From Flavobacteriales bacterium (GTDB lineage Bacteria; Bacteroidota; Bacteroidia; Flavobacteriales_F; PHOS-HE28): a stretch of 64,000 nucleotides of DNA. Position 1 is the stretch's first letter. The number at the start of each line of letters is the position of its first letter. Positions 24,297-32,470 of this stretch are shown here, piece after piece. A program made the position numbers and the translations under genes. The DNA lies in contig JAMLHB010000001.1 in assembly GCA_023957375.1 (NCBI GenBank), positions 434,001-498,000 of the forward strand, given 5' to 3'. The notes below the pieces were generated by a model. It had not been told where the DNA came from. It did not search any database and saw only the letters and a list, made by a program, of their open reading frames with translations.

Positions 24297-25727
24297 TCAG
24301 TGGATGCTCAGCTTTTTCTCCAGGTCTTCCAGGTAACCGCGGAACTGCTTGTCCGTCTCCTGCAAGTTGTTCACCGTGCGGCATGCATGCAGTACCGTGG
24401 CGTGGTCCTTGCCGCCGCAGTGCGCACCGATGTTGGCCAGTGAGCTCTTGGTCATCTTCTTGGCGAAGTACATCGCGATCTGGCGGGCCTGCACCACTTC
24501 GCGCTTGCGGGTCTTGCTCTTCAGCAGTTCGATTGGCAGGTCGAAGTAGTCGCACACCACTTTCTGGATGTAGTCGATGGAGACTTCGCGCGCCGTGTTC
24601 TTCACGAACTTGTCGATCATCTGCTTGGCCAGCTCCAGCGTTACCGCCTTCTTATTGAGCGAGCTTTGCGCGATCAGGCTGATCATGGCCCCTTCGAGTT
24701 CGCGGATGTTGGTGGTGATGCTGTAGGCCAGGTATTCCACCACTTCCTTGGGCAGTTCGATGCCCTCGGCGTACATCTTCTTCTGCAGGATGGCGATGCG
24801 GGTTTCCAACCCCGGCGTCTGCAGGTCGGCGCTCAGGCCCCATTTGAACCGGGAGAGCAGCCGCTGCTCCATGCCCGACATTTCCACGGGTGCCTTGTCG
24901 CTGGAGATCACCAATTGCTTGCCGCCCTGGTGCAGATGGTTGAAGATGTGGAAGAACACGTCCTGCGTCTTCTCCTTTCCCGAAAGGAACTGCACGTCGT
25001 CAATGATCAGCACGTCCATCATTTGGTAGAACTGCTGGAAGTCGCCGATGGTGTTGTTCTTCACCGCCTCGATGAACTGCTGGGTGAACTTCTCGGCCGA
25101 CACGTACAGCACGGTCTTTTCCGGGTGATTGCGCTTGATCTCGAGCCCGATGGCGTGGATCAAGTGGGTTTTGCCCAAGCCCACCCCGCCATAGACCAGC
25201 AGGGGATTGAAGGCGGTGCCTCCGGGTTTTTGGGCCACGGCAAAACCGGCGCTGCGCGCCAAGCGGTTGCAATCACCCTCGATGAAGTTCTCGAAGGAAT
25301 AGTGCGGGCTGAGGTGGCTCTCGATCTTGATCTTCCGAAGGCCGGGAATGATGAACGGGTTCTTGATCGGTGTGTTCTCCACGTCGATCGGCAGGCTCAC
25401 CGCCGGGTTCTTCACTTCGCGCGAATTGCTGGTGGGCACACGCACCGTGTAGGGATTTGCGCTCTTGTAGTTGTTCTCCATGATGATGGAGTACTCCAAG
25501 CGCCCATCGGCCCCGATCTCCTTGCGGATGATCTTCTTCAACAGGTCGATGTAATGCTCTTCGAGCCATTCGTAAAAGAACTGGGAGGGTACCTGGATGG
25601 TGAGGACATTGGCCGCGAACTTCACGGGCTGGATCGGTTCGAACCAGGTCTTGAAGCTCTGCTGGCTTACGTTGTCCTTGATCACCTCAAGGCACCGTCC
25701 CCAGATCTCTTCAGGGTCTTTCTTCAT
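24297..25727 (-). CDS. dnaA: chromosomal replication initiator DnaA
   Basis: The 476-residue protein shows all four domains: an N-terminal KH-like domain (EEIWGRCLEVIKDN), linker, AAA+ domain with Walker A GGVGLGKT at 180-187 and Walker B VLIIDDVQFL, and the DnaA-box-binding domain IV (GGKDHATVLHACRTV). It opens the origin in its ATP form. The ATG at 25727 is chosen because the frame extension to 25868 has no conserved residues and crosses a promoter-like CATATTTG (25813-25820). No dnaN neighbour is present. Confidence 0.95.
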   Translation of the reverse strand: MKKDPEEIWGRCLEVIKDNVSQQSFKTWFEPIQPVKFAANVLTIQVPSQFFYEWLEEHYIDLLKKIIRKEIGADGRLEYSIIMENNYKSANPYTVRVPTSNSREVKNPAVSLPIDVENTPIKNPFIIPGLRKIKIESHLSPHYSFENFIEGDCNRLARSAGFAVAQKPGGTAFNPLLVYGGVGLGKTHLIHAIGLEIKRNHPEKTVLYVSAEKFTQQFIEAVKNNTIGDFQQFYQMMDVLIIDDVQFLSGKEKTQDVFFHIFNHLHQGGKQLVISSDKAPVEMSGMEQRLLSRFKWGLSADLQTPGLETRIAILQKKMYAEGIELPKEVVEYLAYSITTNIRELEGAMISLIAQSSLNKKAVTLELAKQMIDKFVKNTAREVSIDYIQKVVCDYFDLPIELLKSKTRKREVVQARQIAMYFAKKMTKSSLANIGAHCGGKDHATVLHACRTVNNLQETDKQFRGYLEDLEKKLSIH

Positions 25728-26142
25728 TGCAGGGTTCGGTGGATTGAGAGGGAGATGGAAGAGAGGGTTGCGCGGTGTTCGGAACGATGGCCGGATGCGT
25801 TGCGAAGGGTGGCAAATATGAGCAGTGCGAAGTGAAAAAAAAAGTTCCGCGCGGTATGCACGGATCAAATATTATTTGGTATGAGGATTTTGCGGGATGT
25901 GCCTGAAAGCCGCGCCGGGCAAGGGCTTCAGAAGATGCAGGCAAGAATGGGGATGGGACGTGCCACGTGCCGGAGATCGTGATCAGCCGATCGTACAACG
26001 GCTCTCGCGAAGTTTTCCCGGAAACTGACTTCGGTTTGGTGGGGTGAAGCTGTTCAGGGGATCGCATGGCGGTGAAGATAGCACTTCCGGTTGCCGTTGT
26101 CGAGCAGTTGCGCCGGCCTGTTCCATGCCTAACTTCCGCGCC
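25728..26142. other. region upstream of dnaA, no gene and no DnaA-box cluster seen
   Basis: About 415 bp separates dnaA from the thioesterase gene. A CATATTTG box at 25813-25820 (minus strand) is a likely dnaA promoter. I found no TTATCCACA-type sites, so nothing supports an origin here. The stretch is slightly more AT-rich just upstream of dnaA. Confidence 0.45.
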
Positions 26143-26562
26143 ATGTTCCACCACGAAACCAACATGCGGGTGCGCTACGGCGAAACCGACCGCATGGGCT
26201 ATGTGTACTATGGCACGTATGCGCAGTATTTCGAGGTGGGCCGCGTGGAAGCCTTACGCAGCCTGGGTTTGCCGTACCGCAAGATGGAAGAGGAAGGCGT
26301 GATGCTGCCTGTGCACGACATGAAGGTGGAGTTCCGGAAACCGGCCTTCTACGATGACCTGCTGACCGTGCGGACCACCATTGTGGAGTTGCCCTCCGTG
26401 CGGATCCGCTTTGCATACGCGGTGTTCAACGAGGGCGGCGACCTGATCACGGAGGCACTGACCACGCTGGTCTTCATCGACCGCGCGACGAACAAACCGC
26501 GCCGCGCGCCCGATGCGCTGTTGGCTGCGCTTGCACCATTCTTCACCCGGCCTGCGGCGTGA
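26143..26562 (+). CDS. acyl-CoA thioesterase, YbgC/FadM-like hot-dog fold
   Basis: The 139-residue protein begins with the family pattern VRYGETDRMGYVYYGTYAQYFEVGRVEA, whose Asp of the ETDxMG motif is the catalytic residue of 4-hydroxybenzoyl-CoA-type thioesterases. It should hydrolyse acyl-CoA thioesters in the cytoplasm, with unknown chain preference. ATG 26143 is favoured over 26125 and 26044 from family alignment. A TAACTTCC promoter-like box lies just upstream. Its stop abuts the convergent YigZ gene. Confidence 0.82.
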   Translation: MFHHETNMRVRYGETDRMGYVYYGTYAQYFEVGRVEALRSLGLPYRKMEEEGVMLPVHDMKVEFRKPAFYDDLLTVRTTIVELPSVRIRFAYAVFNEGGDLITEALTTLVFIDRATNKPRRAPDALLAALAPFFTRPAA

Positions 26563-27177
26563 TCAAGCCTGCGGGCTTGGCATTACTTGCGCAGTTGTCC
26601 CGGCCGCATTCCACCGGGCGGCAAGGTCATCGGCCTGGCTTTTCGGCACTGCCACGGTCAACGTGCATTGCTCCGTGTATGCAGCTTGCTCCACCGTGCC
26701 CCCGGCCTGTGCAACCTGCTTCTTCACTTCCTCCACCATGGCGTATCCGCAGACCACCTGCATTCGCGCCAGCACCGTGCACTGAACAATGCCATTGTGT
26801 GCGAGGGCTTCCTTGGCCGCATCGGCAAAGGCATGTGCAAGGCCAGCCTTGCCGAGGAGCGTTCCCCCGAAGTAGCGCACCACGATGATAGCGCATTGCG
26901 TCAGCCCCGCACCCTGCAACTGGCGAAGGATGGGGCGGCCCGCGCTGCCCGCAGGCTCTCCCGCATCGAAGGCGCGGAACCGATCGCCGACAACGCCCAT
27001 GATCCACGCGTAGCAGATGTGCCGCGCGCCGTGGTGCTCCCTTGCGACCGCGGCCAACCGCGACTTGAAGGCTTCCTCATCCGCAACGGGAAAGGCGTAA
27101 GCCAGAAAGCGGCTCGCCTTTTCGCGGACCTCGCCGGTGCTCTCGCCGGACAGTGTGTTGTATTGGTCCGTGCTCAT
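26563..27177 (-). CDS. YigZ/IMPACT-family protein
   Basis: The 204-residue protein has the IMPACT N-terminal domain (KASRFLAYAFPV, FDAGEPAGSAGRPIL, VVRYFGGTLLGKAGL) and a short C-terminal ferredoxin-like domain. Eukaryotic IMPACT regulates translation control. The bacterial role is unsettled. Its ATG overlaps the EamA stop (ATGA), so it is translated after it. Confidence 0.88.
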   Translation of the reverse strand: MSTDQYNTLSGESTGEVREKASRFLAYAFPVADEEAFKSRLAAVAREHHGARHICYAWIMGVVGDRFRAFDAGEPAGSAGRPILRQLQGAGLTQCAIIVVRYFGGTLLGKAGLAHAFADAAKEALAHNGIVQCTVLARMQVVCGYAMVEEVKKQVAQAGGTVEQAAYTEQCTLTVAVPKSQADDLAARWNAAGTTAQVMPSPQA

Positions 27178-28022
27178 GTTGCCGCATTGATGAGCAGGAA
27201 CAACGACGCCACCGACACGGCGATCCCCGCCCAGTGGACGGGGCGAAGCCGTTCGCGGAAAAGCAGCACCGAGGCTGCTGCACCAAAGAGGATGACCGCC
27301 ACGTTGGCCAGCGGGAATACGGTGCTGGCCCCGAGCCCACTGCGTGATAATCCCAACACCAGGCAATGAATGGAACCGTAGTTCAACAGGCCCAGCAGCC
27401 CGCCGCCGGCCCAAGTGCGCGGTTCGCGCAAGGCTACACGTTCGGGGCGGAAGACCAGCCAACCAAAACCGATGAGCGCGGCAAAGCCGAAGATCAATGG
27501 CGCAAACGCCGTTTCGGTGAGTGGGGTGAGCCGGACGCGCTGCACCACGGCCAGCAGCAGGTCAGTTAAGGCGCTCGCGAAGAAGATCACGGGCAGTGCC
27601 CAACGCCGCTGGCCCGGCATGGACTTGTCGCCCCAACTGCCGAGCAACACGCCGGCCAGCGCAAGCGATATGCCGATCCAGGCCAGCGTTCCGGGTTGCT
27701 CTCCGAACAGCAGCACGGTGCCCAGCACGGTGAGCGCCAAGCTCATCTTGGCGGCGATGGTGGTGGGGGCAATGCCGTTCCATTGCGTGGAGAGGCCCAT
27801 CAACCGGAACAAGGTGATGAACAGCACGCCTTCGATCAGTGCAGGAAGCCAGAGCAAGCTGAGGTCGGTGGACCATGGTTGGGACCAGGCCATGCCGAAC
27901 AGGAAAGCCACCAGGTAGTTCACCACAAGGGCGGGCAGCAGTGCTACGTGCCGCTTACCGAACACCTTGAACAGGACGTAGATCGACGCATTGAACAGTG
28001 AGGAGAGGATCACCAGGGCCAT
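27174..28022 (-). CDS. EamA/DMT-family transporter
   Basis: The 282-residue inner-membrane protein has about ten hydrophobic helices in two EamA repeats. The second repeat ends FPLANVAVILFGAAASVLLFRE with a charged RLRPVHWAG segment, typical of drug/metabolite transporters. Substrate unknown. It overlaps ribD by 13 bases, suggesting a ribD-eamA-yigZ unit. A metabolite export role beside riboflavin synthesis is possible but unproven. Confidence 0.82.
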   Translation of the reverse strand: MALVILSSLFNASIYVLFKVFGKRHVALLPALVVNYLVAFLFGMAWSQPWSTDLSLLWLPALIEGVLFITLFRLMGLSTQWNGIAPTTIAAKMSLALTVLGTVLLFGEQPGTLAWIGISLALAGVLLGSWGDKSMPGQRRWALPVIFFASALTDLLLAVVQRVRLTPLTETAFAPLIFGFAALIGFGWLVFRPERVALREPRTWAGGGLLGLLNYGSIHCLVLGLSRSGLGASTVFPLANVAVILFGAAASVLLFRERLRPVHWAGIAVSVASLFLLINAAT

Positions 28023-29068
28023 GTGGGGTCCGGTTGCGCCGTGCGCGTGAACAGGTGGATGCGGTCCATGCCGGAATGGAAGGAATCGAACGGCTGTTGC
28101 ACCAGCCGCGGCGCTGGTGTTCCCTGCAGGAAAAGTGCTTCACCGACGATCTCGCGGGTCTCGTCCCACAACCCTTCAGCAATGAAATGGCTGAGCAGTT
28201 CACCGCCCCCTTCCACCAGAAGGGAACGGATCTTTCTGCGGTGCAACTCAGCCATCATGCTTTCCAACAAAGACGCCCCCGGCTGAATGACGACCTCTTC
28301 CACTCCTTTCAGGCCGCGCACCTTTCCGGTGAACAGCAGGGTAGGGGCGTTGCCGTTATAAACGTTGGAAGATGGCGGAGTGATGCCCTGGCGATCCAAC
28401 ACCACGCGCAGCGGTTGGCGGCCTGCCACATGGCGCACGCCCAAGTGCGGGTTGTCATTCAGCACGGTGCGGCTGCCAACGAGAATGGCGTGCTCTTCGC
28501 TTCGCCAGTGATGCACCAGTACATCCGTTGTGAAGCAGCTGATGCGCTGCACCCCCCGGCCATCGCGGGGATGACGGTCGAGAAAGCCATCGGAGGTGCG
28601 GGCCCATTTCAGAATGACATACGGGCGCTGCTCTTCCTGGGCGGTGATGAATCGGCGGTTCACCCAACGGCACTCGTCGCGAAGCACGTCGGTGATCACC
28701 GTGATCCCCGCTCCGCGCAAACGGGCAATGCCGCGCCCCGCCACCCGCGGGTCCGGGTCGGTGCATCCGATCACCGCGGTGCGGATGCCGCGTGTGATCA
28801 GCAGGTCCGTGCAAGGCGGTGTAAGGCCCGTGTGTGAGCAGGGTTCCAGCGATACGTACATCACCGCATCCGGTGGTACGGGGCTATTGCCGAATGCACG
28901 CAGGCATTCCACTTCGGCGTGCGCACGGCCGTGCGCACGGTGCCAGCCTTCGGCCAGGATACGTTCGCCCTGCACCAACACCGCACCCACCATGGGATTT
29001 GGTGCGGTGAAGCCCGCACCGTTGCGCGCCAGTTGAAGGCAGCGTTGCATGTAGCGGGCGTGCTCCAT
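28010..29068 (-). CDS. ribD: bifunctional riboflavin biosynthesis protein RibD
   Basis: The 352-residue enzyme has an N-terminal deaminase domain with the zinc motifs HAEVECLRAF and SLEPCSHTGLTPPC, and a C-terminal reductase domain (LKWARTSDGFLDR, VEGGGELLSHFI). It performs two successive steps from the GTP cyclohydrolase product towards riboflavin. The ATG at 29068 is used. A TTG at 29092 would be an extension. No FMN riboswitch was recognised upstream. Confidence 0.92.
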   Translation of the reverse strand: MEHARYMQRCLQLARNGAGFTAPNPMVGAVLVQGERILAEGWHRAHGRAHAEVECLRAFGNSPVPPDAVMYVSLEPCSHTGLTPPCTDLLITRGIRTAVIGCTDPDPRVAGRGIARLRGAGITVITDVLRDECRWVNRRFITAQEEQRPYVILKWARTSDGFLDRHPRDGRGVQRISCFTTDVLVHHWRSEEHAILVGSRTVLNDNPHLGVRHVAGRQPLRVVLDRQGITPPSSNVYNGNAPTLLFTGKVRGLKGVEEVVIQPGASLLESMMAELHRRKIRSLLVEGGGELLSHFIAEGLWDETREIVGEALFLQGTPAPRLVQQPFDSFHSGMDRIHLFTRTAQPDPTWPW

Positions 29069-29147
29069 GGCGCGAAGTTCGGGCAAGGCCAACAGTTTTC
29101 CGGACGGGATTTACAGCAACTCCGGAATGAACACGTAGGACTGACAT

Positions 29148-29220
29148 CTGCCCACTGCTTCCTGCCCACTACCACCAACACTGCCCACTGCCCACTGCTT
29201 GCTGCTCACTGCCCACTGCC
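29148..29220. repeat. heptamer tandem repeats (CTGCCCA type) between ribD and parB
   Basis: The 73-bp gap consists mostly of 7-base units CTGCCCA with variants CTGCTTC, CTGCTTG and CTGCTCA, in register. It belongs to the class of short tandemly repeated repetitive heptamers. It has no coding potential. Confidence 0.7.
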
Positions 29221-29222
29221 GC

Positions 29223-30122
29223 TCACCGGCTTTCCAACAAGCGCTTGATCCGCTCCAAGTCCTCCTCGTTGCGGAAGGTGATCTCGATCTTGCCCTTGCC
29301 GGTGTCAGCCTGCTTCACGGTCACGCGGCTGCCGAACATGTTGGAGAGGTTCTTGCCCAACTCCCGATGTCGGGCCGCGCTCATCTTCCCGGCCCCGGAG
29401 CCGGTACGCACGGCGGCGTGCTTCTCGCCACGCGCCATTTCCTCCACTTGGCGCACCGATAGTTGGCTTTCGATGATCCGGCGGAACAAGTCCTCCTGCC
29501 TCACCGGGTCGGCCACGGCCAGCAGCGCGCGGGCATGCCCCATGCCGATCTGCCGTTGGCGCAAGCCAAGCTGTATCGACGGGGGAAGCTTCAACAGGCG
29601 CAGGTAGTTGGCCACGGTGGCGCGGTCCTTGCCCACCTTTTCGCTCAGTGATTCCTGGGTGAGGTTCACTTCCTCCAGCAAGCGTTGAAAGCTGATGGCC
29701 ACCTCGATGGCATCCAACTCCTCACGCTGGATGTTTTCCACCAGGGCCATTTCCAGCATGCTCTCATCGTTGGCGATCCGGATGTACGCGGGGATCTCGG
29801 TGAGCCCGGCCACTTGGCTGGCGCGGAACCGGCGTTCGCCGCTGATCAACTGGTAACGGTCGTAGCCCAGCTTGCGCACCGTTACCGGTTGGATGATGCC
29901 CAATTCCTTGATGCTCTGCGCCAGCTCCAGGATGGCCTCGGGGGAGAAGACCGTGCGTGGTTGGAACGGGTTGGGCTCGATCTGTGAGACGGGAATGGTG
30001 CCCACCAGGCCGGCCACGCGGGGGGCCGCGTTGTTGCCCACGGAGTGTTGCTCGGTGATGTCCGTTCCGGGGTCTTCCAGCAAAGCGCTCAATCCGCGCC
30101 CTAAGCCGCGTTTCTTGGTCAT
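29223..30122 (-). CDS. parB: chromosome partitioning protein ParB
   Basis: The 299-residue protein has the conserved N-terminus RGLGRGLSALL, the CTP-binding/ParB-N motif GERRFRASQVAGL, helix-turn-helix (LTQESLSEKVGKDRATVANYLRLLKLP) and a C-terminal dimerisation domain. It loads onto parS and acts with ParA in origin segregation. ATG 30122 lies 5 bp after parA. No perfect parS sequence was found in the window. Confidence 0.94.
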   Translation of the reverse strand: MTKKRGLGRGLSALLEDPGTDITEQHSVGNNAAPRVAGLVGTIPVSQIEPNPFQPRTVFSPEAILELAQSIKELGIIQPVTVRKLGYDRYQLISGERRFRASQVAGLTEIPAYIRIANDESMLEMALVENIQREELDAIEVAISFQRLLEEVNLTQESLSEKVGKDRATVANYLRLLKLPPSIQLGLRQRQIGMGHARALLAVADPVRQEDLFRRIIESQLSVRQVEEMARGEKHAAVRTGSGAGKMSAARHRELGKNLSNMFGSRVTVKQADTGKGKIEITFRNEEDLERIKRLLESR

Positions 30123-30127
30123 GGTTC

Positions 30128-30934
30128 CTAGACAATGGGGATGGTGCGCTCTTCTTCCTTGATGCGCGTCAGGTCGTTCTTCTGCAGGATCTCCCGCGCC
30201 AGGTTGAGGTAGTTCACCGCGCCCTTGCTGCTGGCATCGTGCATGATGATGGACTGGCCATGGCTGGGCGCCTCGCCCAAGGCCACGTTGCGGTGGATCA
30301 CCGTGTCGAACACCAGTTGCTGGAAATGGGTCTTCACTTCCTCCACCACTTGGTTGGCCAAGCGCAGGCGGCTGTCGTACATCGTCAGCAGCATGCCCTC
30401 GATCACCAATTCCGGGTTGAGCCGCTGTTGGATGATCTTGATGGTGGTGAGCAGCTTGCCCAAGCCTTCCAGGGCGAAGTATTCGCACTGTACCGGAATG
30501 ATCACGCTGTCGCCGGCCACCAAGGCGTTCACCGTTACCAGCCCCAGGCTTGGCGAGCAGTCGATGATGATGAAATCGTATGCTTCGCGCAGGGGGTCCA
30601 GCACCTTCTTCATCTGTTGTTCGCGGTCGGGCATGTCGATCATTTCGATCTCCGCGCCCACCAGGTCAATGCTGCCCGGCAGGATGTCCAGGTTCGGATT
30701 GTCCGTGGGCCGGATCACTTCCGTGGCCGGGGTCCCGTTGACAATGCATTCGTAGATGCTGGTCTTGGTTTCGCGCGGGTCTAACCCCAAGCCGCTGGTG
30801 GCATTGGCCTGCGGATCGGCGTCCACCACCAGGGTGCGCCGCTCCAGGGCGCCTAAGCAGGCCGCGAGATTGATGGCGCTGGTGGTTTTGCCCACCCCGC
30901 CTTTTTGGTTGACGATGGCGATGATCTTGGCCAT
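30128..30934 (-). CDS. parA: chromosome partitioning ATPase ParA
   Basis: The 268-residue Walker-type ATPase has the deviant P-loop KGGVGKTTSAINLA near residue 11, switch Asp regions (VVDADPQANAT, IIIDCSPSLG) and the usual length of chromosomal Soj proteins. It forms an ATP-dependent gradient on the nucleoid that moves ParB-parS complexes. It lies 23 bp after the metallo-hydrolase gene in the same direction. Confidence 0.94.
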   Translation of the reverse strand: MAKIIAIVNQKGGVGKTTSAINLAACLGALERRTLVVDADPQANATSGLGLDPRETKTSIYECIVNGTPATEVIRPTDNPNLDILPGSIDLVGAEIEMIDMPDREQQMKKVLDPLREAYDFIIIDCSPSLGLVTVNALVAGDSVIIPVQCEYFALEGLGKLLTTIKIIQQRLNPELVIEGMLLTMYDSRLRLANQVVEEVKTHFQQLVFDTVIHRNVALGEAPSHGQSIIMHDASSKGAVNYLNLAREILQKNDLTRIKEEERTIPIV

Positions 30935-30957
30935 GTGTTCCTGTTGTGTTTTGCTTG

Positions 30958-31635
30958 TCAGATCGCTATGGTTTGCCCGATGCCCGGCAGCAGCAGCTTG
31001 ATGCCGGCATGCGCGAAGGCCCCGGTTGCCTTGGCCTTGTCTATGGTGATGGGCGGAAAAGTGTCGTAGTGCATGCCCACCACCGTGGTGGCGCCCATGT
31101 ACTGCGCGGCCTCCACGGCGTCTTCAATGCCCATGGTGAAGTTGTCGCCGATCGGCAGGCAGGCGAAGCGCAACTGGTGCCGCTTGAGCAGCTGCATATC
31201 CAGCATCAGGGCCGTATCGCCCGCATGGTGGAAGTTGCCTTCGGGGGTGAACACCACAAAACCACCCGGCGAACCGCCGGAGGCCCCGTCGGGCATGGTG
31301 CTGCTGTGCTGGGCCACGGTGCTCTTCACCGAGAAGCCGCCCAGGTCGGCACGGCCCCCAGTGTTCATGGCCAAGCTGTTGTTGATGCCCTTCGCCCCAA
31401 ACCAGTTGCAGATCTCGAAATTGCTGATCAGCAGGGCGCCCGTCCGCTTGAGGATGGCCTCCGCATCGGCGACGTGGTCACCGTGCCCATGGGTGATCAA
31501 TACGTGCGTGGCCGGAATGGACTCCACATCAATGTGCGCCGCCAGCGTGTTGCCGGTGATGAAGGGATCGAACAACAAGTGTGCATCCCCGGCTTCCACA
31601 CCGATGCAGCTTTGGCCGTAATAGGTCAGTTTCAT
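30958..31635 (-). CDS. UPF0173-type metal-dependent hydrolase (MBL fold)
   Basis: The 225-residue beta-lactamase-fold protein has the metal motif THGHGDHVADA and a conserved start MKLTYYGQSC, with GDTALML and MHYDTFP supplying further ligands. Family members are uncharacterised hydrolases. The ATG at 31635 is chosen over 31653. It heads the parA-parB unit. A TACCTTCG box lies at 31703-31710 on the same strand. Confidence 0.85.
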   Translation of the reverse strand: MKLTYYGQSCIGVEAGDAHLLFDPFITGNTLAAHIDVESIPATHVLITHGHGDHVADAEAILKRTGALLISNFEICNWFGAKGINNSLAMNTGGRADLGGFSVKSTVAQHSSTMPDGASGGSPGGFVVFTPEGNFHHAGDTALMLDMQLLKRHQLRFACLPIGDNFTMGIEDAVEAAQYMGATTVVGMHYDTFPPITIDKAKATGAFAHAGIKLLLPGIGQTIAI

Positions 31636-31939
31636 GGGGTGCCGGATGGTCAACGTCCTGGTTCAATTCGAATTATCCGTTGGGCCAACGCCTGAACGGC
31701 GACGAAGGTAGCGGATGTGCCGTGGAGGAGAGGGGCAACAAGGGGCGATACTTTTGAACAATCGCCTGTCTGCGCCGGTGCACCGCAGGGGCATAGGTCC
31801 CAATTTTTCCAAGCAGTTCATCCCCGCTGCAACGGAAGGCAGACTTTCGCGGTGTTGGATGGACAACGGGCTGGCCGTTCATCCGACCTTGCTTTCGTTG
31901 ATAACCGAAGTGCCGCCCACCTTAAAACCCCCAGATCAC
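31636..31939. other. intergenic region of divergent genes
   Basis: About 304 bp with a minus-strand promoter-like TACCTTCG at 31703-31710 for the hydrolase-parAB unit. No other motif was recognised. Confidence 0.4.
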
Positions 31940-32377
31940 ATGTTGGACCAGATTCTTTCCACCCTTCAACACGAAGCCGGACCGGTGTTGAAATCCAAGT
32001 TCGGGCTTGATGACAACCAAGTGGGTGGCACCGTGAACGCCGCCAAGGACAGTATGGCCCAAGTGCTTGGCGGGGGCGATGGCTTCGGCATGGACGATGT
32101 GCTGAGCCTGTTCAGCAGTGGCGCCAACACCAGCGGTGCGGACGGCATTCTGGCCAAGCTCGGCCCCGTGCTGCAAGGCAAGCTTACCGGCCAAGTGGGG
32201 CTGGATGCCGCGAAGGCAGGTGACGTGAAGGACATGCTGCTGCCCTTGGTGACGAATTTGTTGGCCAAGCATGTGCAAGGCGATGGCGGCAAGCTCAGCG
32301 GCCTGTTGCAAGGCTTGGGCGGGTCCGGCGGCCTGGGCGGCATTGCCAAGGGCGCTTTGGGCAAACTGTTCGGATAG
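31940..32377 (+). CDS. small Gly/Leu-rich protein of unknown function
   Basis: The 145-residue protein starts LDQILSTLQHEAGPVL and has helical segments with Gly-rich linkers, ending GLGGIAKGALGKLF. The pattern recalls DUF937/YidB-like small proteins, but I cannot assign it firmly. The start at 31940 is chosen because upstream in-frame sequence from 31715 has poor coding character. A terminator follows at 32409-32429. Confidence 0.6.
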   Translation: MLDQILSTLQHEAGPVLKSKFGLDDNQVGGTVNAAKDSMAQVLGGGDGFGMDDVLSLFSSGANTSGADGILAKLGPVLQGKLTGQVGLDAAKAGDVKDMLLPLVTNLLAKHVQGDGGKLSGLLQGLGGSGGLGGIAKGALGKLFG

Positions 32378-32408
32378 GCGCCGTCCTCTTCTTGCACGCT
32401 TTGGCAGG

Positions 32409-32429
32409 AAAGGGCTTCGGCCCTTTTTT
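32409..32429 (+). terminator. rho-independent terminator after the small Gly-rich gene
   Basis: The 7-bp stem AAAGGGC/GCCCTTT with a TTCG loop (32409-32426) is followed by more T residues. Confidence 0.88.
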
Positions 32430-32470
32430 GCTTTTTCACTTCCTTCGTGCCGGGCACATTCAACAGAACC

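Noticed and set aside
25950..25965. parS-like site around CCACGTGCC
   Set aside because: Only the central CACGTG is shared with the parS consensus; the flanking TGTT/AACA arms are missing.
25728..26142. Replication origin next to dnaA
   Set aside because: No DnaA-box cluster or clear AT-rich unwinding region was found, and dnaN is absent.
29068..29222. FMN riboswitch upstream of ribD
   Set aside because: The region holds heptamer repeats and none of the conserved RFN motif. ribD is also read away from most of it.
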